Positions 47,991 through 58,783 of a stretch of 64,000 nt of DNA are shown here, piece after piece. Position 1 is the first letter of the stretch; every line of letters begins with the position of its first letter. Below the pieces are notes generated by a model. That model was given only the letters and a program-made list of their open reading frames with translations. It did no database searches and had not been told where the DNA came from. The stretch comes from Pinus tabuliformis (lineage: Eukaryota; Streptophyta; Pinopsida; Pinales; Pinaceae), in assembly GCA_031772625.1 (NCBI GenBank), contig CM062805.1, positions 801,131,592-801,195,591 of the forward strand, read 5' to 3'. A program made the translations under genes and the position numbers.

Positions 47991-48717
47991 ACAATCTTTT
48001 GATGCACTTAAACACGCGTTGACCCATGCACCGTTGTTGCATCCTCCCAACTACAACCAGGACTACTTCTTATACCTCGCAGCTTCGCATTCCACCATTG
48101 GAATGGTGTTAGTTCAAGAAGATGAATTCGGAGTGGAACATGTGATATATTATCTTAGTAGGACATTAAACCCCACTGAGCTAAAATATTCGCATGTGGA
48201 GAAATTGGCCCTGGCAGCCGTTCAAGCTGTCCAGCGTTTTCGTCACTACATTCTTCTCCATAAAACTACAGTTATTTCGGATTGCAACCCTATGATTTAT
48301 ATTTTGACAAAACAACTGCTAGGGGGCAAGTACTCTAAATGGATCGTTATCCTGCAAGAGTTCGACTTGGAGTTTGAGAAGTCCAAGTCTAAGAAATCCT
48401 TAGTTTTTGCGGAATTGATGTGTGATTTCCCGCATGCTGACACAGAAACTGTGGCAGAGGAGTCCATTGCGGATGAATCTTTGTTTCTTATCAGTACTTT
48501 AGATCCGTGGTACGGGGATATAATCATCTATCTCCAAACCCAAACCTTTCGGCCTGAAGCTTCAAAGTCGGAACGTCGAAAAATTCGGTTTCAATCCCAG
48601 CAATACAAGATTATTGGAGATACACTTTATCGCCGGGGGGCAGACTTAGTTTTTCGACGTTGTTTAACTCACGAAGAGGCTGAGAGGGTTTTGAATGATT
48701 GTCACTCTGGAGCATGA
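47974..48717 (+). pseudogene. Element B retroviral-type RNase H (degenerate) and tether
   Basis: It continues after the frameshift: QQSFDALKHAL, FLYLAASHSTIGMVLVQED, HVEKLALAAVQAVQRFRHY, TTVISDCNPM and SLVFAELMCDFP. The first catalytic Asp of the family (xDASxxxxG) is not present here (the segment reads AASHS), and the last (ADFL in relatives) reads AELM, while the Glu and middle Asp remain. Loss of this active site is known for Tat elements that carry a second RNase H. The open frame ends at TGA 48,715-48,717, between CHSGA and GGH of the integrase zinc finger, a Cys-to-stop change. Confidence 0.8.
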
Positions 48718-49752
48718 GGCGGTCATATGTCTGGGTATGCCACAGCTCAGAAGGTGTTGCGCGCTGGCTATTTCTGGCCGTCTATGTTTAAAGATTGTAT
48801 CATTGCAGTCCGGAAGTGCCACAACTGTCAATTGTTTGATCGCAAGATGCGCGCACCGCCTGCTCCCCTCCATCCCATAATTGCCGTTGGTCCATTCGCC
48901 AAATGGGGTATCGATTTTATTACTTGTAACCCTCACTCGGTCGGGGGGCATGCGTATATCATCCTCGCGGTTGATTATTTTACTAAATGGGCCGAGGCGA
49001 TGCCTACATTCGACGCAAGCGGCAAAACAACTGCAGTTTTCGTATTCAATCATATTATAACTAGGTTTGGTGTCCCACAAGCAATCATCACTGACCATGG
49101 GAGCCATTTTCGAAACATCATGATGACTGAGCTTACACGCCAGCTTGGTTTGCGCCACGATAGCTCTACTCCTTATTATCCGCAAGCCAACGGTTTGGTT
49201 GAGTCTATCAACAAAGTTCTTGTTATCATGATCCGACGAACCATTGGTATTCATCGGTCGAATTGGCATAACATGTTATTTTCAGCGCTATGGGCATACC
49301 GAACCTCAGTGAAAACTTCAACAGGGTTCACTCCTTTCCAGCTAGTTTATGGCTTGGAAGCTGTGTTACCCATTGAATGCGAAATCCCATCACTTCAAAT
49401 GGCTGTCGAATTACTTCCAGCTACTTCCGAAGAGGAGAAGCGTTTATTATACTTAGCTAAATTAGATGAGACTCGACGTGACGCTGCATTGGCAATCGAG
49501 ACTCACGCGAACCGAATGAAAGCTCAGTATGATAGAAATGTGACCCCTCGAAGTTTTTCGGAGGGAGACCTAGTGCTATTATATGATCAAGCTAACGATA
49601 AGCTAGGTGCTGGAAAATTCATTCCTATGTGGCATGGACCCTACATTGTAAAGCGAAAGCTAGCAAAAGGGGCTTATGAGCTGGTAGATTTTGATGGGGA
49701 CTCTTTGGGTAAACCCAGAAATGGACTTTACCTAAAGAGGTATTATGCTTAA
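48718..49752 (+). CDS. Element B integrase
   Basis: The HHCC zinc finger starts with CHSGA before the TGA and continues GGHMSGYATAQKVLRAG and CHNCQLF. The catalytic core shows WGIDFITCNP, IITDHGSHFRN and NGLVESINKVL, so the DDE triad is intact. The C-terminus has GDLVLLY and the GPY/F motif HGPYIVKRKLAKGAYEL, ending KRYYA. No chromodomain follows, consistent with the non-chromovirus Tat lineage. Apart from the upstream TGA the 341-residue frame is uninterrupted. Confidence 0.88.
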   Translation, partial: GGHMSGYATAQKVLRAGYFWPSMFKDCIIAVRKCHNCQLFDRKMRAPPAPLHPIIAVGPFAKWGIDFITCNPHSVGGHAYIILAVDYFTKWAEAMPTFDASGKTTAVFVFNHIITRFGVPQAIITDHGSHFRNIMMTELTRQLGLRHDSSTPYYPQANGLVESINKVLVIMIRRTIGIHRSNWHNMLFSALWAYRTSVKTSTGFTPFQLVYGLEAVLPIECEIPSLQMAVELLPATSEEEKRLLYLAKLDETRRDAALAIETHANRMKAQYDRNVTPRSFSEGDLVLLYDQANDKLGAGKFIPMWHGPYIVKRKLAKGAYELVDFDGDSLGKPRNGLYLKRYYA

Positions 49753-49894
49753 ATGCTGGGTATGGAGAATGTTAGTTAGGTTAGGTTTTCTTTCTAGCTA
49801 GTATGTTTGTTAGTTTAGTCAGTATGCTTAGCTTAGAAGGTGTGTTTTTTCGTCGTTATTCTGGCTTATCTTGGTTTTACTTTTGATATTGCAG

Positions 49895-50314
49895 ATGTCG
49901 ACGCCTCTCCAAACATTCATTGGATTTGCTGATGGTGCTTGTCGTAGTACACGGAATATCTCTTCCGCAGCTTGGGTTATCTATTCGCCCTCTGACGAGT
50001 TAGTTTCTATGCATGGGGTAAGCCTCGGTCAAACGACGAACAACATTGCAGAATACAGTGCAGTGGTTGAATTATTATCTGAATCTATTTCATTTGGAAT
50101 TCGACGTTTGATAGTGAGGTTAGATTCTGAACTTGTTGTATTACAGCTTAATAGAGTATATGCCATCAGAAATCCTGTGTTATTAAGGTTGTTTTTGAGA
50201 GTGCGTCTCTTGGAACGTGAATTTGATTACATTGAATATCAGCATATTCCAAGGTCTTTAAATACATTAGCAGATGCAATTGCTTCTCGAATGTTGGACA
50301 GACATTTACGATAA
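49895..50314 (+). CDS. Element B archaeal-type RNase H (aRNH), downstream of integrase
   Basis: A 139-residue frame starts with MSTPLQTFIGFADGACR. Asp13 (FADGACR), Glu53 (NNIAEYSAV), Asp77 (VRLDSELVV) and Asp127 (NTLADAIAS) form a complete RNase H active site. The GxTTNNIAEY wording and YQHIPRSLNTLAD ending are typical of archaeal/bacterial-like type I RNase H acquired by Tat-lineage elements. It lies 142 bp after the integrase stop in a different frame, and its ATG directly follows a U-rich stretch ending TTTTGATATTGCAG, a strong 3' splice site, so it may be made from a spliced RNA. It presumably replaces the degenerate RNase H upstream. Confidence 0.85.
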   Translation: MSTPLQTFIGFADGACRSTRNISSAAWVIYSPSDELVSMHGVSLGQTTNNIAEYSAVVELLSESISFGIRRLIVRLDSELVVLQLNRVYAIRNPVLLRLFLRVRLLEREFDYIEYQHIPRSLNTLADAIASRMLDRHLR

Positions 50315-50508
50315 CAGTAAATTTAAAAACATTTCATCACATATGTTAAACAAGATAAGCCGGTAATAGTGATATATATATAGATAGGAGTGTGTCAAAA
50401 AATATACATCGTCTTCGATCATAGGTTGAAAAACACCTTATGATCGGCAAAAATGATAAGTACAAAAAGCCAAAAATGTCATATGTGTCTACAAAAGTGA
50501 CTAGCCAA

Positions 50509-51727
50509 TCACTGGTGTTGCTCTCTATACGAGACCACTGCCCGCGCTACCCTACACAAGAACCTCCTAAAAGGTCCTGGGACTGCGACCACATAGCGCT
50601 GAAGTCGAATGGGAATGTCATCTATGGTGGTCTTTGGTATATCCGCCGTCAGACGCTCTAGATCCTGTTCCAGCTCGGCTAAGGTCTCTGCAGCCGCATC
50701 CTGTGGGGGTGGTGCTGGTACAGCTGGTACTCTTCTCTCAAAAGGCCGGAGGTTGGCTGGGCGCTGTGGACCAACATCTGCATTTTGAAAACTTTTACTG
50801 TCAGTTTTGAGACGATATATATAAAAAACAAAAAAAATATATAATTTGAAAACTTGTGAAAAATAAAGTACCTCTGTCGTCCCATTGTTCTCCCTGTGGA
50901 AGAACCATGTCCGGATCACCTCGAAAATCTACTCCGGCATACGGAAAGTCCTGGATCGCAAAAACCTGGTCCTCTAACCAGTGAAAATAACCATCAGGGA
51001 ATCGAACAACTGCCGCGCCCTCGTCAGGATGCCGGGCCATCACCGTAACCCATCGTATTAGCTTTGGCTCCCGAGGACCCAAGATATCAACAGTGAGTTG
51101 CTGAGGGATCAGCATCGGAACTCTCTCTAAGGCAAAGCTCACAACTAGAGGCCCATATCCAAAGGTCTTCAGTTGTCCGTTCTTTTCCCTAGTCAGTTGG
51201 CCCTTCATATTGGCCGAAACAGCATCGCACCAGTTGAAGATGGTGCCTCGGAAACAGTCAATCGCCATCCGCATTTGGGACCCGGTGGCAATATGTAAAG
51301 CGGCTGCACCGCAAATTCTGGTAACTGTGAAAGCTATAACCTTGAGTTCACGCCGAGAGATGTATTTGATTTCTACGCCTTTCGCATGGATTTGATTGGG
51401 TATGCACCAGTCTGCCCGGAGACTAGCAAGGGATTGGCCACCCGGCCTAGTCCCGGCTAGATTGAGTTGCTCACCCCTATTTGGCAAGCCAGTGAGAAAG
51501 TATATGTCAGAGGGCTCTATCTCGAGCTGGTGCCCTCCGATGTAAAAGCATTGCTCATGAATGTTCCATCTCTCAACCAGCCACTCCAAGAATCTCACCT
51601 GAGCCCTCATGCCAGGTATGGCCCAGTATTTATATAGTCCGCATGCTTTTAGGGCATCAATGGAAGGTTGGTGATTAATTGCGGCTAAATCAACGTCTTC
51701 GTGCTCTCTTTCTCTCCAATCCAACAT
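50509..51727 (-). CDS. Antisense two-exon gene, plant mobile domain-like
   Basis: On the strand opposite B's genes, exon 1 runs from ATG at 51,727 (MLDWRERE) to 50,872 and exon 2 from 50,777 to the stop at 50,509. The 94 bp intron has donor AGAG|GTACTTT and acceptor AAATGCAG|ATGTTGG and is phase 1. Splicing joins the two open frames without a break, giving about 374 residues. The segment FLEWLVERWNIHEQCFYIGG then SDIYFLTGLPNRGEQL resembles the plant mobile domain (LVERWRPETHTFHLPxGE, TLxDVxxLLGLPVDG). The C-terminal exon has a Pro-rich then coiled-coil-like acidic segment (ETLAELEQDLERLTA). Antisense extra genes between pol and 3' LTR are known in Tat elements. Function is unknown. It is intact in this otherwise damaged copy. 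Confidence 0.7.
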
Positions 51728-51789
51728 GGTGAGTGCCCTACACACCAAGAAATAAAGATTAGAATTAGTTTGGGAAAATTCAAATGGTT

Positions 51790-51975
51790 ATTTTTGGGGT
51801 TTGGGGTTTCAAATTCCGCCCTTCGCGGGGGACGCACCCCGCGTTTAGGACACAGAGCGTCGGGACGCAGTTGGCCTGAAGGTGGGCTGCGTACCCCGAC
51901 CTTTTTCCTGTGTGGGAAAAGGTCGGGGGACGCAGGTCACCCTTAGGTCACCTGCGTACCCCGCAGAGCGGATTT
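51790..51975. promoter_or_regulatory. GC-rich block with hairpin upstream of the antisense gene
   Basis: This is the only strongly GC-rich patch in the window. It contains repeated GGACGCA/TGCGT(A/C)CCC motifs and a 15 bp stem with a 5 base loop (51,894-51,908 with 51,914-51,928; CCCCGACC against GGTCGGGG). It lies 60-250 bp upstream of the antisense gene's ATG, so it could be its promoter or a shared regulatory element. The same short motif clusters in B's LTR and leader. Confidence 0.4.
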
Positions 51976-53950
51976 TAAAACCTAAAACCCCCCAAAAACC
52001 AAAACTAAAACCTAAAACAAGATTTTAATCAGATGAAATTGAAGAGGAGGATGTTGTGAAATACCTGGAAGAGACGGCGTTCGATTCTGACGGTCGGATT
52101 CTCCGCAGCGACCACGGGAAGTTTCTTGCCAAAAGCCCTTTTTTCAACCTCAACAGTAAAATGGTAAAAATAACATGGTAAAAAGTCTTTTTATAGGTTT
52201 TTTGGATGAATGAATGCTAGGTTTGTTCATTTTTCACCACGGAAGGATATTTTTCAATGTATTTTTGCCTATCTTAAACAGGTATGAGTAATGTGTCGTT
52301 TTTGTGCAGGACAAAGGGATTTAGAGGGAAAATTGTCATTTTTCACAAACCAAAATATCAGAGTCATCTTTTAAGCCCTTTTCTGACTCCTAAAATATGA
52401 AAAGATTTCGAGCGTTTCTTTTACACTCGTTAAAACGGAATTAAAAGACGGTCCCCTTATAGCCCTTTTCTGACCGTAAAAACAGGAAAAGGTTGCCGGG
52501 TTTTTGTCGTTTCAAACTCGATACTGGAAATAAAACGACGTGTCCTTGATCGCTTTTTACTTTTCAGGTCAGTGGCACTAATTATGAAAGTACTCCTTGG
52601 TCGCAAGATCAAGCGGTTCCCCCAGGTATTATTTTATACTTTTTCGGGCTTGAGGGACACAAATCTACGAAAAAGTTCAACTTGGAGTCTTCTTAAGTTT
52701 TTCAGACTCTCTAAAATTGAAAAACGCCGAGTTTCTCCTATACTGGGCTCGTTAAAATTTCACAGTAAAGGACCTGTCCAATTACAAACAGGAACGAACC
52801 ACTCCTTCCTAGGGTTCGAATCAAAACTAGGTTGGACTCATCCGAAGGATGAGCTTATAATCAAGCATATGTTATCCTCCTCAAGCTTGTTAAAAATAAA
52901 GAGGTACTTGCCAGAAATGGTGGGGGAAAAGAGAGAAGAATGAACCTATTTGTTATCTTTTGTCTCAGAAGAAACTTTATTACCACTCTTGGACACGACA
53001 CTTTTCATTCACCTAGGTTGGGAAATCCTTTACCTCACAGTTGATCAAACCACTTTGAAAGTCTTCAGCTAGGTTCCGGGGATTAACTTTGAGTCGTTTA
53101 TCACCAAGCCATCTGTTGTGTCGTTATGTGTTCAAGAGGTCTGCAAGCAAAACTTTCATCTGCAAAATACTTATCATCCATTTTGACCATCCCTGAGTCA
53201 GTCCTTACAACAACATTTCTTCAACTTGAACAATGATTTCTTGTTGTGGGCTTGCCTGCAACGGGTCGCTTTCTATCGACATCAACACATTATCTAGAGA
53301 GATGACTTAGAAATCGTCAATACCTTGAAGTCTGCATGCATCAATGGCAGGTTTCTCGCCTTTGACGTCAGTTTACATCATTGACTCTCGATCGAAGGAT
53401 TCCGTGAAATGTTCGACATCAATTCATTCATTCACATCTCATGGATTGTACTGGGTACTTTGAGAACCATTGACATTACTGGTGGTCTCTCTCACACTTG
53501 TTAACAGTTTACATCATCGACTGGTAATCAAGTGGTTTCTACCATGTTCGACATCAACTCATTCATTCGCATGGCTAGAATCGTACCAATTCGGGAAGCA
53601 GAAATGAAGACCCTGGATCTAGTTTCCACCATCCAGGCTGCGAGGAGTTTTGTATTCATTATCTAAGTAGACTAATCATAAACAGATGGTTGCGCCCATA
53701 CTGTGTCTACAAAAGTCTATGACTAAGATGTACTGCAAGATCATTCCTGTATCAGAGTAGTTAGTCTGTTAGTTAAAGTTTTGATCTGAGTATGGGAATG
53801 CCTACCTCAGTGATGATATAATCTTATACATGTATTTTGTGTTGAAAATTGCAGGTCCTGACCAGGCTCTCCACGAGATAATCCTTGAAATGATAAAGCA
53901 CTTCACCCTTCCTAGATAATACAAAACCCTAATCTATTACAGGCTTCGCA
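51976..53950 (+). other. Element B 3' noncoding region
   Basis: No supported gene is visible. At 52,370-52,760 CCTTTTCTGAC-type and CTCGTTAAAA-type motifs alternate, as in element A. At 52,865-52,905 CATATGTTATCCTCCTCAAG and AATAAAGAGGTACT match A. At 53,130-53,640 further blocks (TTCGACATCAA, TTTACATCAT) are shared and partly duplicated within B (53,360-53,440 and 53,500-53,580). The open frame 52,572-52,943 looks fortuitous. Confidence 0.55.
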
Positions 53951-53951
53951 C

Positions 53952-53965
53952 TTTAGGGGGAAATC
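53952..53965 (+). other. Element B polypurine tract
   Basis: TTTAGGGGGAAATC lies directly before the 3' LTR. It is nearly identical to element A's TTTAGGGGGCAAC. Confidence 0.85.
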
Positions 53966-55016
53966 TGTTACACTAAAAAATGTCACCATGACTATTTACA
54001 GTTAGTATGGCTCTATCAACAGTCATGCTATCCTCCTGGGCAAGTCTTATGCCTCTGCTCTCCATGTCAAACTCCAAAAAGAGAGAAAGTATTTATAAAT
54101 GTGTTTATCTCTGGGTACGCAGGTTCTCTCAACCTTACCTGCGGGTACGCACCCAATGTTCACAAAAACTGCGTACTTGTACGCTCTGTATGTAATGGGG
54201 CAGGTGCGTCCCCCTGTAAAGGTCAAAATGCGCAAGTTTCATCTTTAAAAAGTTACTTGTGGTCATTTCTAGAGCATTCTAGAAGGTTGTTCGACGTGTA
54301 TTGAGCGCCTCCAGATGGTTCATGTACCCCTATCAAAGAGGAACTTATCCCATCAATAAGGGAGCTATCCCATCCAAAGAGGGGATTATCCCATTGATGG
54401 TGGACCTGATTAACTTCCTCTTGAGCACTATAAATACAGGCATTAGGCCAGAAGGAGGGGAGGTTGGAAGCTAAAGATTTCTAAGGGTAGATGCTGCTGG
54501 AATTAGGACTCCCATTTAGAAGCTTGTGAGGAGAGATTGCCATCTTTGCTTGTTCTATTTGGAAGTGGGTGAGCTTTGTCAAAGTAAAGGAGAACCCTTG
54601 ATGGACCCTGGGAGGGACTTGCACAACACCAAGGCTCAGGTTGTAATTGTTCCTTTTGTTTCCTATTAATGCAAATGAGTCCATTCTTCTCAATAACTTG
54701 TTATTTATGGGTTGTTTCATGTACTCCTTGGTCTATGTGTTAAATATGTTTTATTCTATGAGATTATCAAGTGCTATTTAATCGTTTGATTGTTAGTGGA
54801 TGCAGGTTTCAAAGTGAAGGAGGAGCTCATCCGGATCAGCGGAGCTGGACTGCTACAACAGCGCTGGACTACAGGTAGGATCTAAACAATTGATTTCTTA
54901 TATAGTAAATGCATGTTTAGAGAAGGATTGCTCTTGTTTGTCTTGTTTGTCACTAGAGAGTCTTAGGCTCCTAGGGAGGTTGGTTGTGTCCGCACTATCG
55001 ACTCTTCCGCCTGACA
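53966..55016 (+). repeat. Element B 3' LTR
   Basis: This runs TGTTACACTAAAAAATG to CCGCCTGACA, one base shorter than the 5' LTR (one T fewer in the CTCTTTCCGCC run). I count about eight differences in total, mostly single substitutions. GTGCA follows at 55,017-55,021. Confidence 0.95.
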
Positions 55017-55473
55017 GTGCATTTTACCTATGAGTATTTGCATGTCAAATTTGGACCTTAAAAGTACTTGCAGGTCATTCATAGGTCAAAAAGTTTATTC
55101 ACTGATCCATTGATCCCTTTTGCTCATTTTTCAGCATCATTGGAACACTGGTCATCCTCAAAACTATTTGCGACAACACAACCTAGGACCACATAATCTT
55201 TCTTGGAGTTACCTACATAGTTCCTTTTATCATCCTTTATAAAAAAGGGAGAAAGTTATCCATGGCAGTACTTGAGTTAACATGACATCTGGATCCCAAA
55301 GGCACATCCACCTCCAAACCCTCAGCTACATTCTTTACTGTTTCTGAAAATCATTTCTCTTTTGACTTTGCAATTAGATCAATGGCAGGAGATATACTAG
55401 ATCGATATCTCTCTTCATTATTTACTTAGCATTTGAAAAAACCATGAGAAACTCTCCATCAGTTTCATTCACA

Positions 55474-55870
55474 TCATCTTTTGATCTCATCAAAGGCTAA
55501 TTTGTAAAGCTCCTGTTCAGTGCCAACATCCCCCATAATAACAACACCTGGCTTGGACATTTCTGGTATACTGTTTGCCTCCATAAGATACATTTTCTTA
55601 TCATGACATAATTTTATTAATGATGGGCATCCTACAATAGTTTCCATTTCACTTAATCCACCCACAAAATTTTCCTATTTTATATCTGTAGAAGAGAGAA
55701 ATGGCACTATATTGTTAATTATCTCTGGTACACAAGAATTTTCAGGTTTTCACTTCAGTTGAACTCTCTGCACATAACAACTCAGCTTCCATAAGTAGAC
55801 TGCAATTTGAAACATGTATCTTTGGTGTATTATTCCCACACATCTCAGCCATTGATGATTGTTAAATGAT
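55474..55870 (-). pseudogene. Captured gene fragment in element D, family not recognised
   Basis: On the minus strand a frame near 55,860-55,760 reads MAEMCGNNTPKIHVSNCSL and LMEAELLCAESSTEVK. After frame changes, 55,474-55,665 reads MGGLSEMETIVGCPSLIKL, then MEANSIPEMSKPGVVIMGD and EQELYKLAFDEIKR. Composition is clearly protein-like, with stops and frame shifts between the pieces. It shares the strand of the PPR, kinesin and GH2 pieces on the other side of element B. No family is recognised. Confidence 0.35.
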
Positions 55871-57488
55871 AGCATTTGACCTTGATCTGGATCTTATCAA
55901 TTTGTTTGGAATCGAATGCTCGAAGGCAATGCGAGAATAGATTTGACTTGATCTCAAGGGATTTGTAATGGGCTAAAATTGAATGGAACATGAGGGCTTC
56001 ATGTTTTTATTTTCAAGGACGTTTGTGCAAAGTCGATAGATTTTGAAGCTTGAACGAAAGGTAGTTGATGACTTACCTTGAACAGAAGTCTTGGAAGAAG
56101 TTAGTACTTAAAGCATGTCACCGACAAAGATGCAGAAAACATGGGTTGTTAACTAAACAATCAATAACTGGATCATTTGTTGCAAATCCAACACAAAAGA
56201 GAATTGGTTCCATTTGATCCATTTGGAATTCGATTCCTTGACTTCCATAGTGAATTTACTTCTGTGGGATCCAATTCAGAAATAGTTCTGGATGGTACAT
56301 TAGAAAGACAAATATTAGAGAGATATTATGGATAAGTGCCTTTAATTAATAAAGTAACATGTTATAATAATATTAAGTTAAACCAAGTTAGTCATGTCTT
56401 AATGAAATAGGGTCGTTGTACGGGGTAGTCTCGCCCCTCTTTATATATCTAGTCTTGAGAATTTCCATATTAAGTTATAACAAGCAATACCTCCATTTCT
56501 TCTATCTCTTCTCGTTTTGCAAATATTTTGCAGTTCCATGTTATTTATTTATGAACATTATGTAATATTGATGCATTTGGTTCAACACATGAAACTACTT
56601 AGGTTTGATTCTGATGATGTAAATGTTTGATGTATGACCTAATGTATGATGTACTTGGTGATGATTTATCTAGTGCATGACTTATCAAAGCTATTGTTGT
56701 TTCATGTATGGCTTAAATGGATATGATTTATCTAATGAATGACGTAGTGAAATTATGATTGTTTCCAATATGAACTACAAAATTGACACATGGATACTAG
56801 ACTTAATAATGTGATGATTATACATCTTGTTATTATATAAATGCATGAATGAGAGTTAACCCGCAGGGGGAAAGAACTATATGATAGCTGAGATCTACTC
56901 TTCCATTGAAGGAAGGTCGAGAAATCTCATGGGGAAGGTATAATGTACATTTCTCTACTACATTTGGTATCTACTTGATATGAACTCTTATGACATGAGT
57001 AAAATGCAAATGACAGGTGGCAAGTCGACCTGACTAGATTATTTGATGACAAGTCCAACCAGCTCTGTAGTGTGGTCTGTATTAGGGCATTGACCCTAGT
57101 TCTGAAGGAGGGGTGGAGGCATTTCCCACCGTGTATACTCTGAAACCTGGAATTGTGGCAGGGCAGTGGTGGAAACGCTCCCCTAGACGTGTGATGATGA
57201 TTTCCAGTTTCCTGCTGGGGAAGTTAGGTCGATATAGTCGACGCTTCCATCATGTCGATTTTATTAGTGATTAGTATGGTTGTTGCCATTGATAAAGTAG
57301 CAAAGGATGGATAGGGTGGGAACGGAAGTAGGTCAATATGGATAGGGGATATAGACTAGTTGGAGACTCTTGATGGGAAGTAATGTCATTGTCTGACTTA
57401 TCAAATTTTACTGCTAGAACTCTCTCTAGTTTGCTATGCTTTCGAACTCTTTGTATCTTCTCATTCTAACTTTGGGATGAAGTTTCTT
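55871..57488. other. Element D 3' interior, no recognised genes
   Basis: Stretches at 56,060-56,280 have weak coding character on the minus strand but no recognisable domain. The part from about 56,300 to the purine tract shows nothing identifiable and is probably the element's 3' untranslated region. Confidence 0.35.
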
Positions 57489-57502
57489 CAAGGAGGGGTG
57501 TA
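57489..57502 (+). other. Element D polypurine tract
   Basis: CAAGGAGGGGTGTA directly precedes the 3' LTR start TGTGATGCCCC. Together with the primer site at 33,190 it ties the two distant LTRs into one element. Confidence 0.7.
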
Positions 57503-57708
57503 TGTGATGCCCCACTTAAATCTTATCATGCAAATTTATTAATGTTTATATTACCTAAAAATATTGAGAAATATTGGTGAATACCTTCATTTTGGAAACT
57601 ATAAATTTATATACGAATATAAAATTCATTATTCCTATTTTATTCAAATTCTCAACTTTCCTTCTCAAATTGAATCTTAGGTAGGATATGGCCTCCTTCC
57701 ATTATTTC

Positions 57709-57788
<80 letters not shown>

Positions 57789-58783
57789 TCTCACATTCGC
57801 AAATGTACTCTCACATTTACTTAGGAGAAGACATGGTCCTCTCCATTTAATTACATCTCACAATCCCAAATGTACCCTCACATTTACTAGGGAGAAGACA
57901 TGGTAATCTCCATTTAATTACAGCTCATTCCCAAATGTACTCTCACATTTATTTGGGAGAAGACATAGTCATCTCCATTTAATTATCAGTATATATATAT
58001 ATATATATATATATTCATTCATCTCACATTCCCAAATGTACTTTCAGATTTACTTGGGAGAACACATGGTCCTCTCCGATTAATTTCCCAATTTTATATT
58101 CATATCACACTTCCAAATGTACTCCCAGATTTACTTGGGAGAAGAGAAGTCAACTGTAAGGATGGATGAGAAGTTAATGACATTAATGAGAGGTGGTTGA
58201 GATGGAGAAGAGAGGGAGGGCATAAAAGGGGAGGAGGAAGGGAGGAAAGGGCATGTGGGTGTCTTGCTTGATTTTGGGGGATTGGATGCGATTTGGGTTG
58301 GCTGTGATTTTAGGATTTCTGTTATTCTTTGGAGACCTTAGGAACCTATGGAGGTTTCTTGGGTTGTTGAGAGGAGGGGAATATTGTTCATCTTGGTCTG
58401 GATCATTCATCTTGGACACACACACACTATATTTGGTTGGACTTGGGCTCGGAGGGCTAGGAAACCTGTGGAGGTTTCCTGGGCTAGGAATTATTTCTTA
58501 GTTGGATGGGAGATAAATTCAGTTGGGTTAGTCAAGAGGAGTTTTCAGTAGGAGCAGTAGCTTGAAAGCATCTACACCAGCCACCGGTACAGGTATTCCT
58601 CTATAGATTACTCATGTAAATTTATTAAAATGAAATGTTCACCATAAGTAATAAGGATTAGAATGTAAATGGTAAAATTTTCATTGTTTAAAAGTCTTGT
58701 AAGGAAGCAAATTATTTCTTGTTATTGCATTTAAATTCTAGAGAAATAGATCTATTAGAAGACCCCACGATAGGGCTATTACA
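57503..58783 (+). repeat. Element D 3' LTR
   Basis: It aligns with 32,003-33,187 along its length, starting TGTGATGCCCCAC and ending GGGCTATTACA. It is about 100 bp longer, partly because the (TA)n tract at about 57,713-57,784 is longer and one extra copy of the 73 bp internal unit seems present. The open frames 57,688-57,906 and 58,183-58,551 within it are not genes. Confidence 0.88.

Larger units (their letters stand above)
39309..55016 (+). mobile_element. Element B: 15.7 kb Tat-lineage Ty3/gypsy element with aRNH and antisense gene
   Basis: The LTRs are 1,052 and 1,051 bp. There is a perfect GTGCA duplication (39,304-39,308 and 55,017-55,021), a tRNA-Arg-type primer site and a purine tract before the 3' LTR. 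The order is leader, gag, protease, reverse transcriptase, RNase H, integrase, archaeal-type RNase H, then a minus-strand two-exon gene and a long 3' noncoding part. I count about eight differences between the LTRs by eye (under 1%), so insertion was recent. This copy is damaged by frameshifts near 43,020 and 47,980, stops at 44,872 and 48,715, and a 202 bp insertion at the protease-RT boundary. Lineage assignment rests on the second RNase H, primer site, knuckle type and lack of a chromodomain. Confidence 0.92.

Noticed and set aside
52572-52943. 123-residue open frame in B's 3' region
   Set aside because: It lies across noncoding motifs shared with element A, where no equivalent frame exists.
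57688-57906. Open frame with a long Ile-Tyr run
   Set aside because: It is a translation of the (TA)n microsatellite in element D's LTR.
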